This document shows positions 35,619 to 47,544 of a stretch of 64,000 nucleotides of DNA, piece by piece. The stretch comes from Mastacembelus armatus (Eukaryota; Chordata; Actinopteri; Synbranchiformes; Mastacembelidae). How positions within the stretch are numbered: position 1 is the stretch's first letter; each line of letters starts with the position of its first letter. A model generated the notes under the pieces. That model was not told where the DNA came from, ran no database searches, and was given only the letters and a program-made list of their open reading frames with translations. The position numbers and the translations under genes are program-made. The stretch spans positions 20,879,165-20,943,164 of the forward strand of contig NC_046649.1 of NCBI RefSeq assembly GCF_900324485.2, written 5' to 3'.

Positions 35619-37471
35619 ATGTCCTCCCAAGTCAGACTGAGGCTGCTGCCGAGTGCCAGATGTTTGTTTGACCAGCCTGTTCAGGTGAAGGTGGAGGGGC
35701 TGAGGTCGAGGCAGGTGGTCACCATGAGAGCCAGATCAACGGACGAGAAAGGAGTGGTGTTCGGCTCCTCAGCCACCTACAGGGCTGATGGGAGCGGGGA
35801 GATAGACCTGCTCAGAGACCCCTCACTCAGTGGGAGCTACGTTGGGGTTGAACCCATGGGTCTGCTGTGGTCGATGAAGGCAGATGCCTTGCACAAAAAG
35901 TTTCAAAAACCATGTGCACTAAATCCCCATGTGGTGAAGTTCTCTGTACATGAGGAGGACAGGGAGGACAGGATGTTGGCAGAGGTGACCAATGAGAGGC
36001 TTCTGATTGGAAACGGGGTCAGCCGGCTTCCTGTCAAAGGGAAGAATTTTCAGGGAGTCCTGTTTACCCCCCCAGGTAAATGGTTCTGTACTTTATGTTT
36101 TCACCACAGTCTGTACAACATACAGTGCTGTAGTTATGACTGTGTTTGTAGTTGTTACAGTTTAGTGTCATTGCATCAAAATATTAAATTCAACAATTCA
36201 TACAATGTAATGAGCTAAGATTTCCTATGATTCTCTATAGACATTTACTGTGTTGTATATGTCTTATGATCCAGGAGAAGGTCCATTTCCTGCAGTGTTG
36301 GATCTCTGCACCTTTGTATCTGAGAAAAGAGCCAGTCTGCTGGCCAACAAAGGCTTTGTGGTTCTGACTGTACCAGTTTACACTGACCACCCTGACAATG
36401 TCAAACAGATGCATCTGGATCATTTTAAAGAAGCAGTGGATTTTTTACAACAACAACCAAAGGTGAGCTGTGTGAAGTAAATTATGCTTTTAAGGGTCAG
36501 TCCACAATTTTGCAAGTTTGTTTTAAATCAAAGGTTGGATTCAGGTCTTGTTCAACTGTACATGTTTTTCTGAGGTTCAGAATCAGAATTGGATTAATAG
36601 CCAGGTATGTGTGACAAACATTTGGCGTTCGTCACCACATGGTTACACAATCTGTACATAACTGAAAACAGTATTTACAGTTTAGCAGTTTAGCTCTGAC
36701 ATATTAAGTGGATTTCTTCCAAATTACAATCTTTTAACACAAAATCGCTGTTTTACCTTCATAGCCCAATTCCTGAAGTAAAAAATATGTTTAAGCATAT
36801 TATAACACCTCTAATTTGCTAACTTATTTTTCTTCTTATTATCTTATTATTATTCTTCTCAGGTGTGCAGTAAAGGAGTTGGCATAATATCACGATCAAA
36901 GGGAGGAGAAATTGCACTTTCACTTGCTGCTTTTGTACCTGGTGTTGAAGCTGTAGTGTGGATTAATGGCTGCAGTGCTGTTGCAGGTGTTCCTCTGTAC
37001 TATAAGAACCAACAAATCATCCCACCAATACCATTTGACTTGAGCAAGATTATTCTCACTGAATCGGGAGCTAGCATGATCAATTATACCCTTGAAAATC
37101 CTGTGGCAGAGAAGAACAAGGGCAGCCTGGTCCCTATTGAACAAGCCAAGGGACGGTTCCTCTTTGTGGCTTCAGAGGACGACCTCTGCTTGAACAGTAA
37201 GGTTTACATGGAGCAGATAGTGGAGAGACTGAAGCACCATGGGAAGGAGAACTTTGAGACTATGAGTTATCCTGGATCTGGACACATGCTGGAGCCGCCA
37301 TATGGTCCATACTGCACCTCCAGCTTTCATGGGGTCGTTCCCCATGTAGTCCTGTGGGGGGGGGGGGCCAGGACCCATGCTGCAGCTGAAGTCCACCTGT
37401 GGTCAAAGATTCAGGAGTTCTTCAGAACTCACCTGAGCTGTGATGCTGCACAAACTAAAGTCAAAATATAG
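35619..37471 (+). CDS. acyl-CoA thioesterase/BAAT-family protein, copy 6 (intact, 417 aa)
   Basis: Exons are 35619-36075, 36275-36462 and 36863-37471; introns 199 and 400 bp, phases 1 and 0. N-terminal thioesterase domain, then BAAT_C hydrolase with nucleophile motif ISRSKGGEIALS, acid motif SEDDLCLNS and His motif YPGSGHMLEPPY. The C-terminus is KVKI rather than PKL, so the PTS1-like end is lost and a cytosolic location is more likely. A long G run (12 G) lies near 37,357. Exon C starts GTGTGCAG where others have GTGGGCAG (Gly to Cys). Closest relatives are copy 7 (exon A, array) and copy 12 (flanks, exon C). Confidence 0.9.
36574..36680 (+). repeat. interspersed repeat fragment in intron 2 of copy 6
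   Basis: The sequence TCAGAATCAGAATTGGATTA followed by AGCCAGGTATGTGTGACAAA resembles a widespread fish repeat of the form 'cagaatcagaat..ttattggccaagtatg'. The family is not assigned. The same fragment is in intron 2 of copy 12 (about 63,010). Confidence 0.4.
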
Positions 37472-39950
37472 ATACAAATAAGATAAGAAACATATAGTAA
37501 CAGATCATGATATCAGGGCTAATAAATGATTAGGTTCATGCTTGGTTGTTTTGTAATGAGTAGAACATTTTAATATTTAATTGATGTTTCATTATATTAT
37601 TCTAAAGTTGTGACCAGTCTCACCTGACATGGGCTTAATACATATTAAAAAATTAATGGTAAGACACACTTATTGCACACATTTACTGTGCAAAAAATGT
37701 TGACTCTGTGACTGATTGCCTTTCTTTTGCAGCTTGCTCTTGACAGCAGATGGACCCCTGCTTTTGTGAGGAAAAATTCACTGATATGTTTTTAATAGTT
37801 TTCAGACAGTGGAGGTGTACAGCACAGACAAACAGGATAACTTTGTTTCTGGATTCAAAGACATTATGGTTAGAACTTAATATTCATTGTTGTCATTTAG
37901 TCCCTATATGGGATTTGTAGAAACTGACACAACATAAAATATTTAAGTGAGTGTCTGCGGTGTACATCTTGAGTTCCTGTTACTGAAATGTCAACTATTA
38001 CCCTGTACCTGTTACTCTCTTGCATATTAAAATACTATTAACTGATTTGTCATACTTAATTTTCCAACATTAAACAAAGAAATGCTAATAAAACAAGGGT
38101 CAAGCTGTTGCACAGAGTGGTGCCTATTTAAACTAAACTATAATAGGCCTACCTAATGTTTGGACACCTGGCTAACATTTCAGCTAGCGAAACATGCCAA
38201 CTGTTGTCTGTGAATATTCTTGGTTGTCCAGGGGAAATTATCTAGAGGTTGAGTCATGGCAGCTGGACTTCTAGTTTTTAGGTCGAAACATTTCACCACT
38301 CATCAGAGTAGTACTCAACTTCTAGATGCCAACATGTTTTCATTAATTCAGTGGAACCTTACTTTTTTTTAACTAATTTGTTTCAACTTGAGCACCATTG
38401 ATTTTTTTATTTATAGGTAAAATAATTAAAATTGAAATGCAATTCTATCCATCAATGCTCTATTAAAGCCTAGGATCCATCAGTCATTGAAAAGCTTTAA
38501 TTTAGAAGCAGCCAGGGCTTTGTTTAGGCTTAGTAACCAACATTTGCGACCATAAATTATTATTATAGTGAACACGGGCGCTTGTAAACACTTATTTATC
38601 TGGGAGGACCTTTTCTGTGAACATGGGCCCCAACAGCTCAAGGAAGGTTCCCCCTCTCCTGTGGTGTCCCCCAGGGTTCTGTCTTAGGCCCACCCCTTCG
38701 TGTGCTCTATATGCCATTGGGGTCTATCTGCTCTAAGCTTAATATTTCATTTCATCGCTTTGCAGATGACCTTCAAATTTATCTTCCCCTAAAGCCAGGC
38801 ACTGCCTCAACCTGTGTTTTATTGGACTGTCTCAATGATATTAATAGATGGATGTCCAGAAATTTACTTCCTTTAAATGGCAAGAAAACTGAAATTATGA
38901 TGTTTGGAAGTTCTTCTGGTTTTAGATGGTGTCAACAGTGATCTGGGCTGTTGTCATCCTACTGTCACCCACATGTTAAAAATCTTGGAGTTTACCTAAA
39001 TGGCTCTTTTAAATTTGACCTTGCTAGTCTATTTTTGAAAAATCTAACATCAAATTTTGCTGTTTTGCAGATGATCTGCAAATCTATCTGCTATTAAACA
39101 CAAGCAGTTAAGCCTTCATACAGGTTCTTCTGGATTGTCTTAAAGATGTACAAGCATGGATGGAGTCAGATTTTCTTACTTTGAATAAAAATAAAACAGA
39201 AATGATTGTGGGTGGCCAACATGGCAGTCTGTATCGTCCATTAGCCTTATTTTGTCATCATTTTGTCATAATCTTTAAATCTGCTTTTAAAATTGATAAG
39301 GAAATCAGCACATTGTTGAGTTTTTTTTCCAGCTGAAACTTGTTAATAACACAAAGCTCTAACTCCCAAGAAGTGAGTTTGAGGTGGTCATCCATGCCTT
39401 CATTACATCTCATCCAGAATTCTTTAATTCTTTATCAGTTCGTCTGGATCAATGATTACTTCACTGTTTACAGATGGTTCAAAAGACAGTTGTTCATCTG
39501 CTGACAGAAAAAACATGTGAGCACAGTATTCTGGTTCTCACTTCATTGCATTGGCTTTCTGTGTATTTCAAGGTCCAGTTTAAAGCTTTATTACCTGTTG
39601 ATGAAATTTAAATAGGATGGTGCTGTTGTATTTGTCAGAGCTTTTGCATCCTGTTATCCCAGCGAGAGCAGCTGTATTGCAACAACAGTATAGTCAAATA
39701 ATGCAGTGTAGCCTGTTGTTTTGCATGACTGCACATGAAAAGTTTAGATTATTACTAGAAATATAGTAAAATATATAATATGATTGTCAGAAGGATATTT
39801 AGATAATCAGAGGTATAGTTCTATTTTTTAAATTTTGTTTAGTAATGGTGATATAGTTCTTGAAGTCATGGTCAATTTATTGATTTTTTTGTTTACTTAT
39901 GAAATATTCCCCATTAGTGTAACTACATACTGACTTTGTTATGTCCACAG
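37472..39950. other. intergenic region between copies 6 and 7
   Basis: No host gene. It contains a fragment of an unassigned interspersed repeat (about 38,215-38,330, with AAACATTTCACCACTCATCA) and two degraded LINE pieces (38,630-39,600). Confidence 0.6.
38630..39600 (+). mobile_element. degenerate L2/CR1-like LINE fragments
   Basis: The + strand shows CGVPQGSVLGP-like and FHRFADDLQIYLPLKP followed by CLNDINRWMSRNLLPLN and KTEIMMFG, the catalytic part of an L2/CR1-type reverse transcriptase. A second related copy of the same region follows (ADDLQIYLLLN, LDCLKDVQAWM, about 39,060-39,220). After it comes LVLTSLHWLSVYFKVQFKAL near 39,530. The order suggests two overlapping or nested decayed insertions. 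Frames are broken by many changes, so it is not active. Confidence 0.75.
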
Positions 39951-39959
39951 GACAAAGTC

Positions 39960-40308
39960 TATGAAGAGAGGATCTGTAGTCTGTGAAGAGAGGATCTGTA
40001 GTCTGAAAAGAGGATCTGTAGGCTGAAAAGAGGATCTGTAATCTGTGAAGAGAGGAGCTGTAGTCTGAAAAGAGGATCTGTAGTCTGTGAAGAGAGGAGC
40101 TGTAGTCTGAAAAGAGGATCTGTAGTCTGTGAAGAGAGGATCTGTAGTCTGAAAAGAGGATCTGTAGTCTGTGAAGAGAAGATCTGTAATCTGAAAAGAG
40201 GATCGGTAGTCTGTGAAGAGAGGATCTGTAGTCTCTGGAGAGAGGATCTGTAGTCTGTGGAGAGAGGATCTGTAGTCTGTGGAGAGAGGATCTGTTGTCT
40301 GTGGAGAG
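39960..40308 (+). repeat. minisatellite array 7 (5' leader of copy 7)
   Basis: About 16 units. The order of variant units (GTAGGCTGAAAAG, GTAATCTGTGAAG, GAGGAGCTGTAG and others) matches the right half of array 6. It follows TTATGTCCACAG/GACAAAGTCT and ends at the ATG of copy 7. Confidence 0.9.
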
Positions 40309-41981
40309 ATGTCCTCCCAAGTCAGACTGAGGCTGCTGCCGAGTGCCAGATGTTTGTTTGACCAGCCTGTTCAGGTGAAGGTGGAGGGGCTGAGGTCGAG
40401 GCAGGTGGTCACCATGAGAGCCAGATCAACGGACGAGACAGGAGTGGTGTTCGGCTCCTCAGCCACCTACAGGGCTGATGGGAGCGGGGAGATAGACCTG
40501 CTCAGAGACCCCTCACTCAGTGGGAGCTACGTTGGGGTTGAACCCATGGGTCTGCTGTGGTCAATGAAGGCAGATGCCTTGCACAAAAAGTTTCAAAAAC
40601 CATGTGCACTAAATCCCCATGTGGTGAAGTTCTCTGTACATGAGGAGGACAGGGAGGACAGGATGTTGGCAGAGGTGACCAATGAGAGGCTTCTGATTGG
40701 AAACGGGGTCAGCCGGCTTCCTGTCAAAGGGAAGAATTTTCAGGGAGTCCTGTTTACCCCCCCAGGTAAATGGTTCTGTACTTTATGTTTTCACCACAGT
40801 CTGTACAACATACAGTGCTGTAGTTATGACTGTGTTTGTAGTTGTTACAGTTTAGTGTCATTGCATCAAAATATTAAATTCAACGATTCATACAATGTAA
40901 TGAGCTAAGATTTCCTATGATTCTCTCCAGAAATTTGCCGTGTTGTATATGTCTTATGATCCAGGAGAAGGTCCATTTCCTGCAGTGTTGGATCTCTGCA
41001 CCTTTGCATCTGAGAAAAGAGCCAGTCTGCTGGCCAACAAAGGCTTTGTGGTTCTGACTGTACCAGTTTACAGTGACCACCCTGACAATGTCAAACAGAT
41101 GCATCTGGACCATTTTAAAGAAGCTTGTGGATTATTTACAACAACAACCAAATATGAGCTGTGTGAAGTAAATTATGCTTTTAAAGGGTCAGTCCTCTTT
41201 CACTGCATAAATGTTTTCACGTTTTTCAGTTTGAGTTTGACATTTTAACTGAATATCTTCGAAATTACAACCTTTTAACACAAACTATATTTATTTTAAT
41301 TGCCAAATTCCTGAATTTTGTGTTTAAACATATTATAACACCTCTTATTTGCTAATTTATTTTTCTTCTCAGGTGGGCAGTAAAGGAGTTCGCATAGCAT
41401 CACAATCAAAGGGAGGAGAAATTGCACTTTCACTTACTGCTTTTGTACCAGGTGTTGAGGCCACAGTGTGGATTAATGGCTGCAGTGCTGTTTTGCTTGT
41501 TCCTCTGTACTATAAAAACCAACAAATCTTCCCACCTTTACTGTTTGATACCAGCAAGTTGATTCACACTGAATCAGGAGCTAGCATAATGAAGTACGGT
41601 TTTGAAAATCCTGTGGCAGAGAAGAACAAGGACAGCCTGGTCCCCATTGAACAAGCCAAGGGACGTTTCCTCTTTGTGGCTTCAGAGGACGACCTCTGCT
41701 TGGACAGCAAAGTTTACATGGACCAGATGGTGGAGAGACTGAAGCACCATGGGAAGGAGAACTTTGAGACTGTGCGGTACCCTGGAGCTGGACACTTGCT
41801 GGAGGCACCATATGGTCCATACTGCACCTCCAGCTTTCATAGGGTCCTACCCTATGTAGTCTTGTGGGGGGGTGAAGCCAGGGCCCATGCTGCAGCTGAA
41901 GTCCACCTGTGGTCAAAGATCCAGGAGTTCTTCAAAACTCACCTGAGCTGTGATGCTGCACAAACTAAACCCAAGTTATAG
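40309..41981 (+). pseudogene. thioesterase copy 7, exon B disrupted
   Basis: Exon A (40309-40765) and exon C (41373-41981) are open; exon C has SQSKGGEIALS, SEDDLCLDS, GAGHLLEAPY and ends PKL. Exon B (40965-about 41153) has a 1-bp insertion at GAAGCTTGTGG (others GAAGCAGTGG), which shifts frame. The donor after CAACCAAA is TATGAGC instead of GGTGAGC, so GT is lost. As written, no full-length protein can be made from the usual splice sites. It is probably a young pseudogene, because the remainder is well kept. Confidence 0.75.
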
Positions 41982-42489
41982 ATTCAAATAAGATAAGAGA
42001 AATAATCACAGCTCAAGGTCTCAGGGCTGCTAATTAACTATAGTTGATCATGTTTATGCTTGTTTGTTTTGTAATGAGTAGAACTTTCAATATGTGGTTT
42101 TGTGCACATTAATGAACATTCAGCTAGTAGAAATGTAACTCAAACAGAAGTTAATTCATTTTGAATTTCAGTTAATTTATCAAAGGTTTTGCAAACTGTT
42201 GAAATATAGTAACCTGCTCTTTTTGCCATTTCAGAGTAAAATGATATATATGATTCTGATTAAAAACATGCATAATATTTTTCCTATCAAATGTTATGGT
42301 TAATACATAAATAAATACCCATTTCTCATTATTCACAGCAGTGAACTGATGTAACTTTTTTGAGTGTGCATGACACCGTGTTCATGTGTCCTGTCTGAAT
42401 GAGGGAGTCTGTGTGTATTCGCCCCACAGTAGAAGATTTACTTAAAGCTGGAGTGTGGATGAAAGCAAACAGCCCATGCAACATTCCTA

Positions 42490-42690
42490 TTTTTCCAATC
42501 TGTTATGAGCCTAGGTTTCCATTTCCTGTTGGATATTTATTTTGGTGTTCGAGTTTCCTGTGTCTCGTTAGTTCATCAGTTTAGATCAGCTCCATCTGTG
42601 TTAATTAGTTCTGTCCTGAGTCTATTTATACCTCCTGTGTTCCTTTGTTCCCTGTCAGGTCATATTCTGTGTAGTACTAAAACATTTCTT
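42490..42690 (+). mobile_element. LTR-like fossil fragment
   Basis: It begins CTGTTATGAGCCTAGGTTTC and continues with TTTCCTGTTGG, GTTCATCAGTTTAG and TATTTATACCTCCTGTGTTC. This is similar in style to the terminal-repeat-like pieces at 21,090 and 49,837. A sister copy lies at 48,600-48,840. It is fragmentary; the family (Ty3/gypsy-like) is a guess. Confidence 0.35.
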
Positions 42691-42999
42691 ACACTAGGGA
42701 AGTCATAGTATTACAGCAGCACAGTATGTGCAGGGCATGTGCTGCCATAACACTGAAAGACATTTGATGCTTATCAAGTTGAAAAGACATGTTGAGTAAA
42801 CGTGATGGTGTAGAATAACATATGAACATTTGTAAATAATCAAATACAATGAAGAGGTGAATATTCTTAAATTTCTTCCCTCTTGTGTTTGTTTCTAAAC
42901 TATCAGAGGGTTTTACCCAGCTGAGGCAAACACAGGTTAGTGAGCGTCCTCTGCTGGACAAAGTTTGCAGCTGCACAGAGCTTCAAGATTCAAAGGATT

Positions 43000-43282
43000 C
43001 AAAGGATAAATAAACAGTACTATCTAAATAAGAAACTAAGATAAAATACTATATACAAGATTAGACAAATCTAGGACACATATTGCACATGTGGTACTGA
43101 GCACCAGATAGAAGAAACTATAGCTTTGTTATTGTGCAAACATGGCTCAGGTAAACACATTTGTGTAGACAGTGCAAGTCTCACATAAACATTTAGTTTT
43201 CATCAGTCTCACAGCTATTGAAAAAACTGTTCTTCAGTCTGGTAGTCCTGCTGTGAATGCTCCGCAGCCTCCTTCCAGAGGG
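43000..43282 (-). repeat. interspersed repeat fragment, family unassigned
   Basis: ACTGTTCTTCAGTCTGGTAG followed by TCCTGCTGTGAATGCTCCGC and CTTCCAGAGGG resembles a piece often seen in untranslated ends of fish non-LTR elements. It is absent from the paralogous site near 49,048, where the flanks join at a shared CAGAGGG. Confidence 0.45.
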
Positions 43283-44102
43283 AAGAGGGACATAAAAGTG
43301 CATGCAGGGTGGGTGGAGTCCCTAAAATAAAGCTCAATCACTTATTTCACATTACATGTTTTTATTTAATTGACATTACTTTGTAGAACCCTTTTTTTCA
43401 CTTTGAGACTAAAAACATTTTTTTTGTAATTTTATTTTGTCCAAAAAGTCAAATTATATTGACCATGATTGATTTATAAAATGAACAAAAGGTGGTGAAT
43501 TTTTTCCATGTTAATATCTGTTGTTCTTTGACATATGACGTTAATGTCTGAGGTTTTCAACTGTTGATCTGACAAAACAAGCAATTTAAAGCACATTCTA
43601 ATGACTTTGGAGAGTTTCACCTTTTTCTAATATTTTATGGACAACACCAGTATTAGGTTTATTAAGAAAAACATCAGCACATCAGTCAGTAACAGAAATA
43701 AGTGTAATACAAGTGTGACTCTCAAACTCGATCAAGACATGTTTCTTGCTGTACTTGTATTTTTCTTATTAGAAATCAAAAGAAATGAAGGCGAGAAATA
43801 TATTGTTATAATTATATCTGCAACATTATTTATTGTGTTAACATCAGTTACAGTCACAGCAAAAATAAAACATGTACTAAAACATCTCAAAACACTCCTG
43901 CAGGATACACTTCACCATATGGCCATATGCTCAGTACGTTAAAAATCAAACAGCTGTTATTTTAATTATTGATCAAGATATTGACCTGTGTGCTGTCATG
44001 GTATTGGAAAGTAAAATAAACATCATCCCAATGTTGGACCATTGGAACAGTTCAAGTACATACTGATCCATCTGAACCCTCACACATCTTTTTTGTTAGC
44101 AC

Positions 44103-44253
44103 AGACAGAACGTTCTGTCTCTGAGGTTGAGTTCAGACAAAATACTTAGTAGACTGGACTGTGCATCATCAGAGGAGGAGCAGAGAAGCAAACAGAGGAC
44201 TTTAAAATCCAGCTGATCATTTTCCTCTCAGATCAATAACTGCTTTACTGCAG
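44103..44253 (+). promoter_or_regulatory. putative promoter and noncoding exon of copy 8
   Basis: Contains the 18-bp palindrome AGACAGAACGTTCTGTCT (44103-44120) and TATA-like TTTAAAA (44201-44207). It ends at donor CTGCAG/GTAAGT (GT at 44254). The matching acceptor CGATCACAG ends at 44802, so the 5' UTR intron is 549 bp. Conserved with the blocks before copies 3 and 9. Confidence 0.5.
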
Positions 44254-44814
44254 GTAAGTCAAGTGTCTTTTTTCTGACTTGTCTCCATTTGCACCGTTTA
44301 TTACACACTAACTCCTTTGTATTTACAGAGAAATGAGCCTGTTCCTAACTTTTTATTTAAAAGCATTTTAATAATGTAGGAAGACAAAGAAAAGGGGAAC
44401 AAATATGAGGTCATGGGGTGCACAGCACATCCAAATGAAAATATTTATAATTTGAGTAGTAACCTGGTTAATGGTTATATCCTGAAAACAAAGTCTGAGC
44501 ATCGTATCATATGAATGTTGCTAAAATATGTATCTGATGTATGTCTGAAACATGGATTTGAACTGAACATATAACACACATGCATCAACAGCATTGCAAA
44601 GACAATAAAACAGTAAGTTCACATGAAAAAATATAAAAGACAAACTTATGGGGATGTTTAGTTAATTATTGGTATGAGTTTATTTCTAATGTGTTTGTGT
44701 TGATATAGTTATTGAACTTATAATTGATTCATTGATTATGTGTATCCCATATCAGATTTTACAAAAATTGTAACTTTCTCATTGACTTTGGTACGATCAC
44801 AGGAAAAGTCAAAG

Positions 44815-45024
44815 TCTGTGAAGAGAGGATCTGTAGTCTGTGGAGAGAGGATTTGTAGTCTGTGAAGAGAGGATCTGTAGTCTGTGGAGAGAGGATCTGT
44901 AGTCTGTGAAGAGAGGATCTTTAAGTCTGTGAAGAGAGGATCTGTAGTCTGTGAAGAGAGGATCTGTAGTCTGTGGAGACAGGATCTGTTGTCTGTGGAG
45001 AGAGGATCTGTAGTCTGTGGAAAG
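44815..45024 (+). repeat. minisatellite array 8 (5' leader of copy 8)
   Basis: About nine or ten units of the 22-bp repeat, including one 23-bp unit with CTTTAAGTCTG. It follows GATCACAG/GAAAAGTCAAAG and ends at the ATG of copy 8. Confidence 0.9.
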
Positions 45025-47544
45025 ATGTCCTCCCAAGTCAGACTGAGGCTGCTGCCAAGTGCCAGATGTTTGTTTGACCAGCCTGTTCAGGTGAAGGTGG
45101 AGGGGCTGAGGTCGAGGCAGGTGGTCACCATGAGAGCCAGATCAATGGACGAGAAAGGAGTGGTGTTCAGCTCCTCAGCCACCTACAGGGCTGATGGGAG
45201 CGGGAAAATAGACTTGCTCAGAGACCCCTCACTCAGTGGGAGCTACGTTGGGGTTGAACCCATGGGTCTGCTGTGGTCGATGAAGGCAGACGCCTTACAC
45301 AAGTACTTTTTCAAGGACAATGCACTACAACCCCATGTGGTGAAGTTCTCTGTGCATGAGGAGGGCAGGGAGGACAGGATGTTGGCAGAGGTGACCAATG
45401 AGAGGCTTCTGATTGGAAACGGGGTCAGCCGGGTTCCTGTCAAAGGGAGGAATTTTCAGGGAGTCCTGTTTACCCCCCCAGGTAAATAATTCTGTACTGC
45501 AGTTCTGTAAAATGGCTAAAAATTCATCCTGAACATTGTGCACATCTGATCCAGAGCTACTGAACGTCACTGCTGCCAAAGGAGGTTCGACCAGCTATTT
45601 ACTCCAAGGGTTCACTTTTTTTTCCTGCAGCATTGGGAATTTTTAATGGGTGTGATGATTAAAGACAAAACATTTGATTTTTTGTTTGTTATCAGATTAG
45701 ACACAAGTGGCTCTAAAGAACATCAGACCACATTTCATGTTAAATATTTTCATTTTTATTATTTAATAGTTTTCAAGTTTGTCTGTATGTAACTGAGCTA
45801 CTGTGACCAAGGAATTTCCCTTATGGACCAATCAAGTTTATCTTAATCTAAATCTATCTAAACCAGTTAATTCCAAGTGATTCACATGCTTTGTCCTGCC
45901 TCTGTATATGTCTTATGATCCAGGACAAGGTCCGTTTCCTGCAGTGTTGGATGTGTCCACCTTTGCATCTGAGAAAAGAGCCAGTCTGCTGGCCAACAAA
46001 GGCTTTGTGGTTCTGGCTGTACCAGTTTACACTGACAAACCTCACAATGTCAAACAGACAAATCTGGACCATTTTAAAGAAGCAGTGGATTTTTTACAAC
46101 AACAACCAAAGGTGAAGTCACTGATGCTTTTAAAGGGTCTTTCAGCTTTGTCTTAAATCACAAGTTAGTTGCCCTGATGAATATTGGAACATGCTCCTCT
46201 TGTATTCACGTTTTCCTGGTGTTCATATAAATCTTTGCCAGTTTGAGTTTGTCATATTAAGTGAATATCTTCCAAAGATATAACCTCTTAACAAAAAAAT
46301 GGCTCTTTGTGTTTTGTTCAGCATTAGTGGAAGGATATTTATAAAAAGAGAGAAAATGTTCACACAAAAAGCAGATTTTGATGAGAACATTACTAACTTT
46401 GTCTAACTCTGGTGGCTCAAGCAACATATCAGCTGGAGATCAATTTGGAGTGTCATTTTGAACAGAACAAGAACTGGCAAAGTAATCAAAATGGTAAATG
46501 GTCTTATACTTGTATAGCACTTTTCTACATTCAAGTGTACTCAAAGCACTTTCACACTATTTGTCCATTCACCCACTCGCTCACACATTCATACACCGGT
46601 GGAACAGCCACCAGGGGCAACTTGAGGTTCAGTGTCTTGCCCAAGCACACTTTGGTCTGTGGACCAGGGAGGCCAAGGATCAAATCACCAAACCTTTGGT
46701 TCATGGTCAACCTGCTCTACTTGCTCTACTCTACTATTCTTATGTGATCTTATACAGTTTTTTCTTTAAAACTATGTTGGTATTACAAGTTTTTGAAAGG
46801 TGCATTACTTGGGACTTTGGAGATTTTAGCTATTATTTACACTAATGTCTTGATTCAGCTTTATATCCCAATATCTGAAAAGTCTTCATTAAACATATTA
46901 TAACACCACTAATTTGCTAATATATCTCTTCTCAGGTGGGCAGTAAAGGAGTTGGCATAGTATCACAATCAAAGGGAGGAGAAATTGCACTTTCACTTGC
47001 TGCTTTTGTACCAGGTGTTGAGGCCACAGTGTGGATTAATGGCTGCAGTGCTGTTTCACTTGTTCCTTTGTACTATGAGAACCAACAAATCATCCCACCT
47101 TTACTGTTTGACACCAATAAGATGATTCACACTGAATCTGGAGCTAGCATAATCAAGTACGGTCTTGGAAATCCCTTGGCAGAGAAGAACAAGGGCAGCC
47201 TGGTCCCCATCGAACAAGCCAAGGGACGTTTCCTCTTTGTGGCAGCAGAGGACGACCACTGCTGGGACACCAAGGCTTGTATGGACCAGATGGTGGAGAG
47301 ACTGAAGCACCATGGGAAAGAGAACTTTGAGACTGTGCGGTACCCTGGAGCTGGACACTTGATGGAGCCACCTTATAGTCCATACTGCCCCTCCAGTTTT
47401 AGTGGAGTTATTTCCTATGTGGTGCTGTGGGGGGGTGAAGCCAGGGCCCATGCTGCAGCTGAAGTCCATCTGTGGTCAAAGATCCAGGAGTTCTTCAAAA
47501 CTCACCTGAGCTGTGATGCTGCACAAACTAAACCCAAGTTATAG
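45025..47544 (+). CDS. acyl-CoA thioesterase/BAAT-family protein, copy 8 (intact, 417 aa)
   Basis: Exons are 45025-45481, 45924-46111 and 46936-47544, phases 1 and 0. Exon A is the KYFFKDNALQPHVV type, as in copies 5 and 11. The nucleophile motif is VSQSKGGEIALS, the acid motif AAEDDHCWDT (closest here to the QDDHNW of mammalian ACOTs) and the His motif YPGAGHLMEPPY. C-terminus PKL. Intron 1 (442 bp) has been largely replaced by a repeat, and intron 2 (824 bp) also holds one; the usual donor and acceptor sequences are kept. Exon A resembles copies 5 and 11 while exon C resembles copy 7, so the gene may be a conversion product. Confidence 0.9.
45510..45865 (+). repeat. LINE 3'-end-like fragment in intron 1 of copy 8
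   Basis: It ends CCAAGGAATTTCCCTTATGG followed by ACCAATCAAGTTTATC and a decayed ATCT run. This resembles the 3' end of common fish non-LTR elements (the 'gaatttccct.tggggat.aataaag.atct' tail). It replaces the sequence found in intron 1 of the other copies. Confidence 0.45.
46490..46730 (+). repeat. teleost interspersed repeat in intron 2 of copy 8
   Basis: AATGGTAAATGGTCTTATAC then TTGTATAGCACTTTTCTACA, CAAAGCACTTTCACACTA, CATTCACCCACTCGCTCACA, CAGTGTCTTGCCCAAG and CAACCTGCTCTAC match the layout of a very common fish repeat ('ggtaaatgg...tatagcgcttttc'). I do not assign a family. Confidence 0.6.

Larger units (their letters stand above)
41982..44102. other. intergenic region between copies 7 and 8
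   Basis: 3' flank of copy 7 (similar to copies 1 and 8), an LTR-like fragment (42,490-42,690), a first-exon-like block (42,920-42,985), a repeat fragment (43,000-43,282) and AT-rich sequence. An ATG-started frame of 101 codons at 43,637-43,942 has no recognisable domain, and the paralogous locus near 49,200 lacks it. Confidence 0.55.

Noticed and set aside
43637-43942. 101-codon ATG frame
   Set aside because: Hydrophobic and AT-rich without recognisable domains; absent from the sister locus near 49,216. Probably chance.
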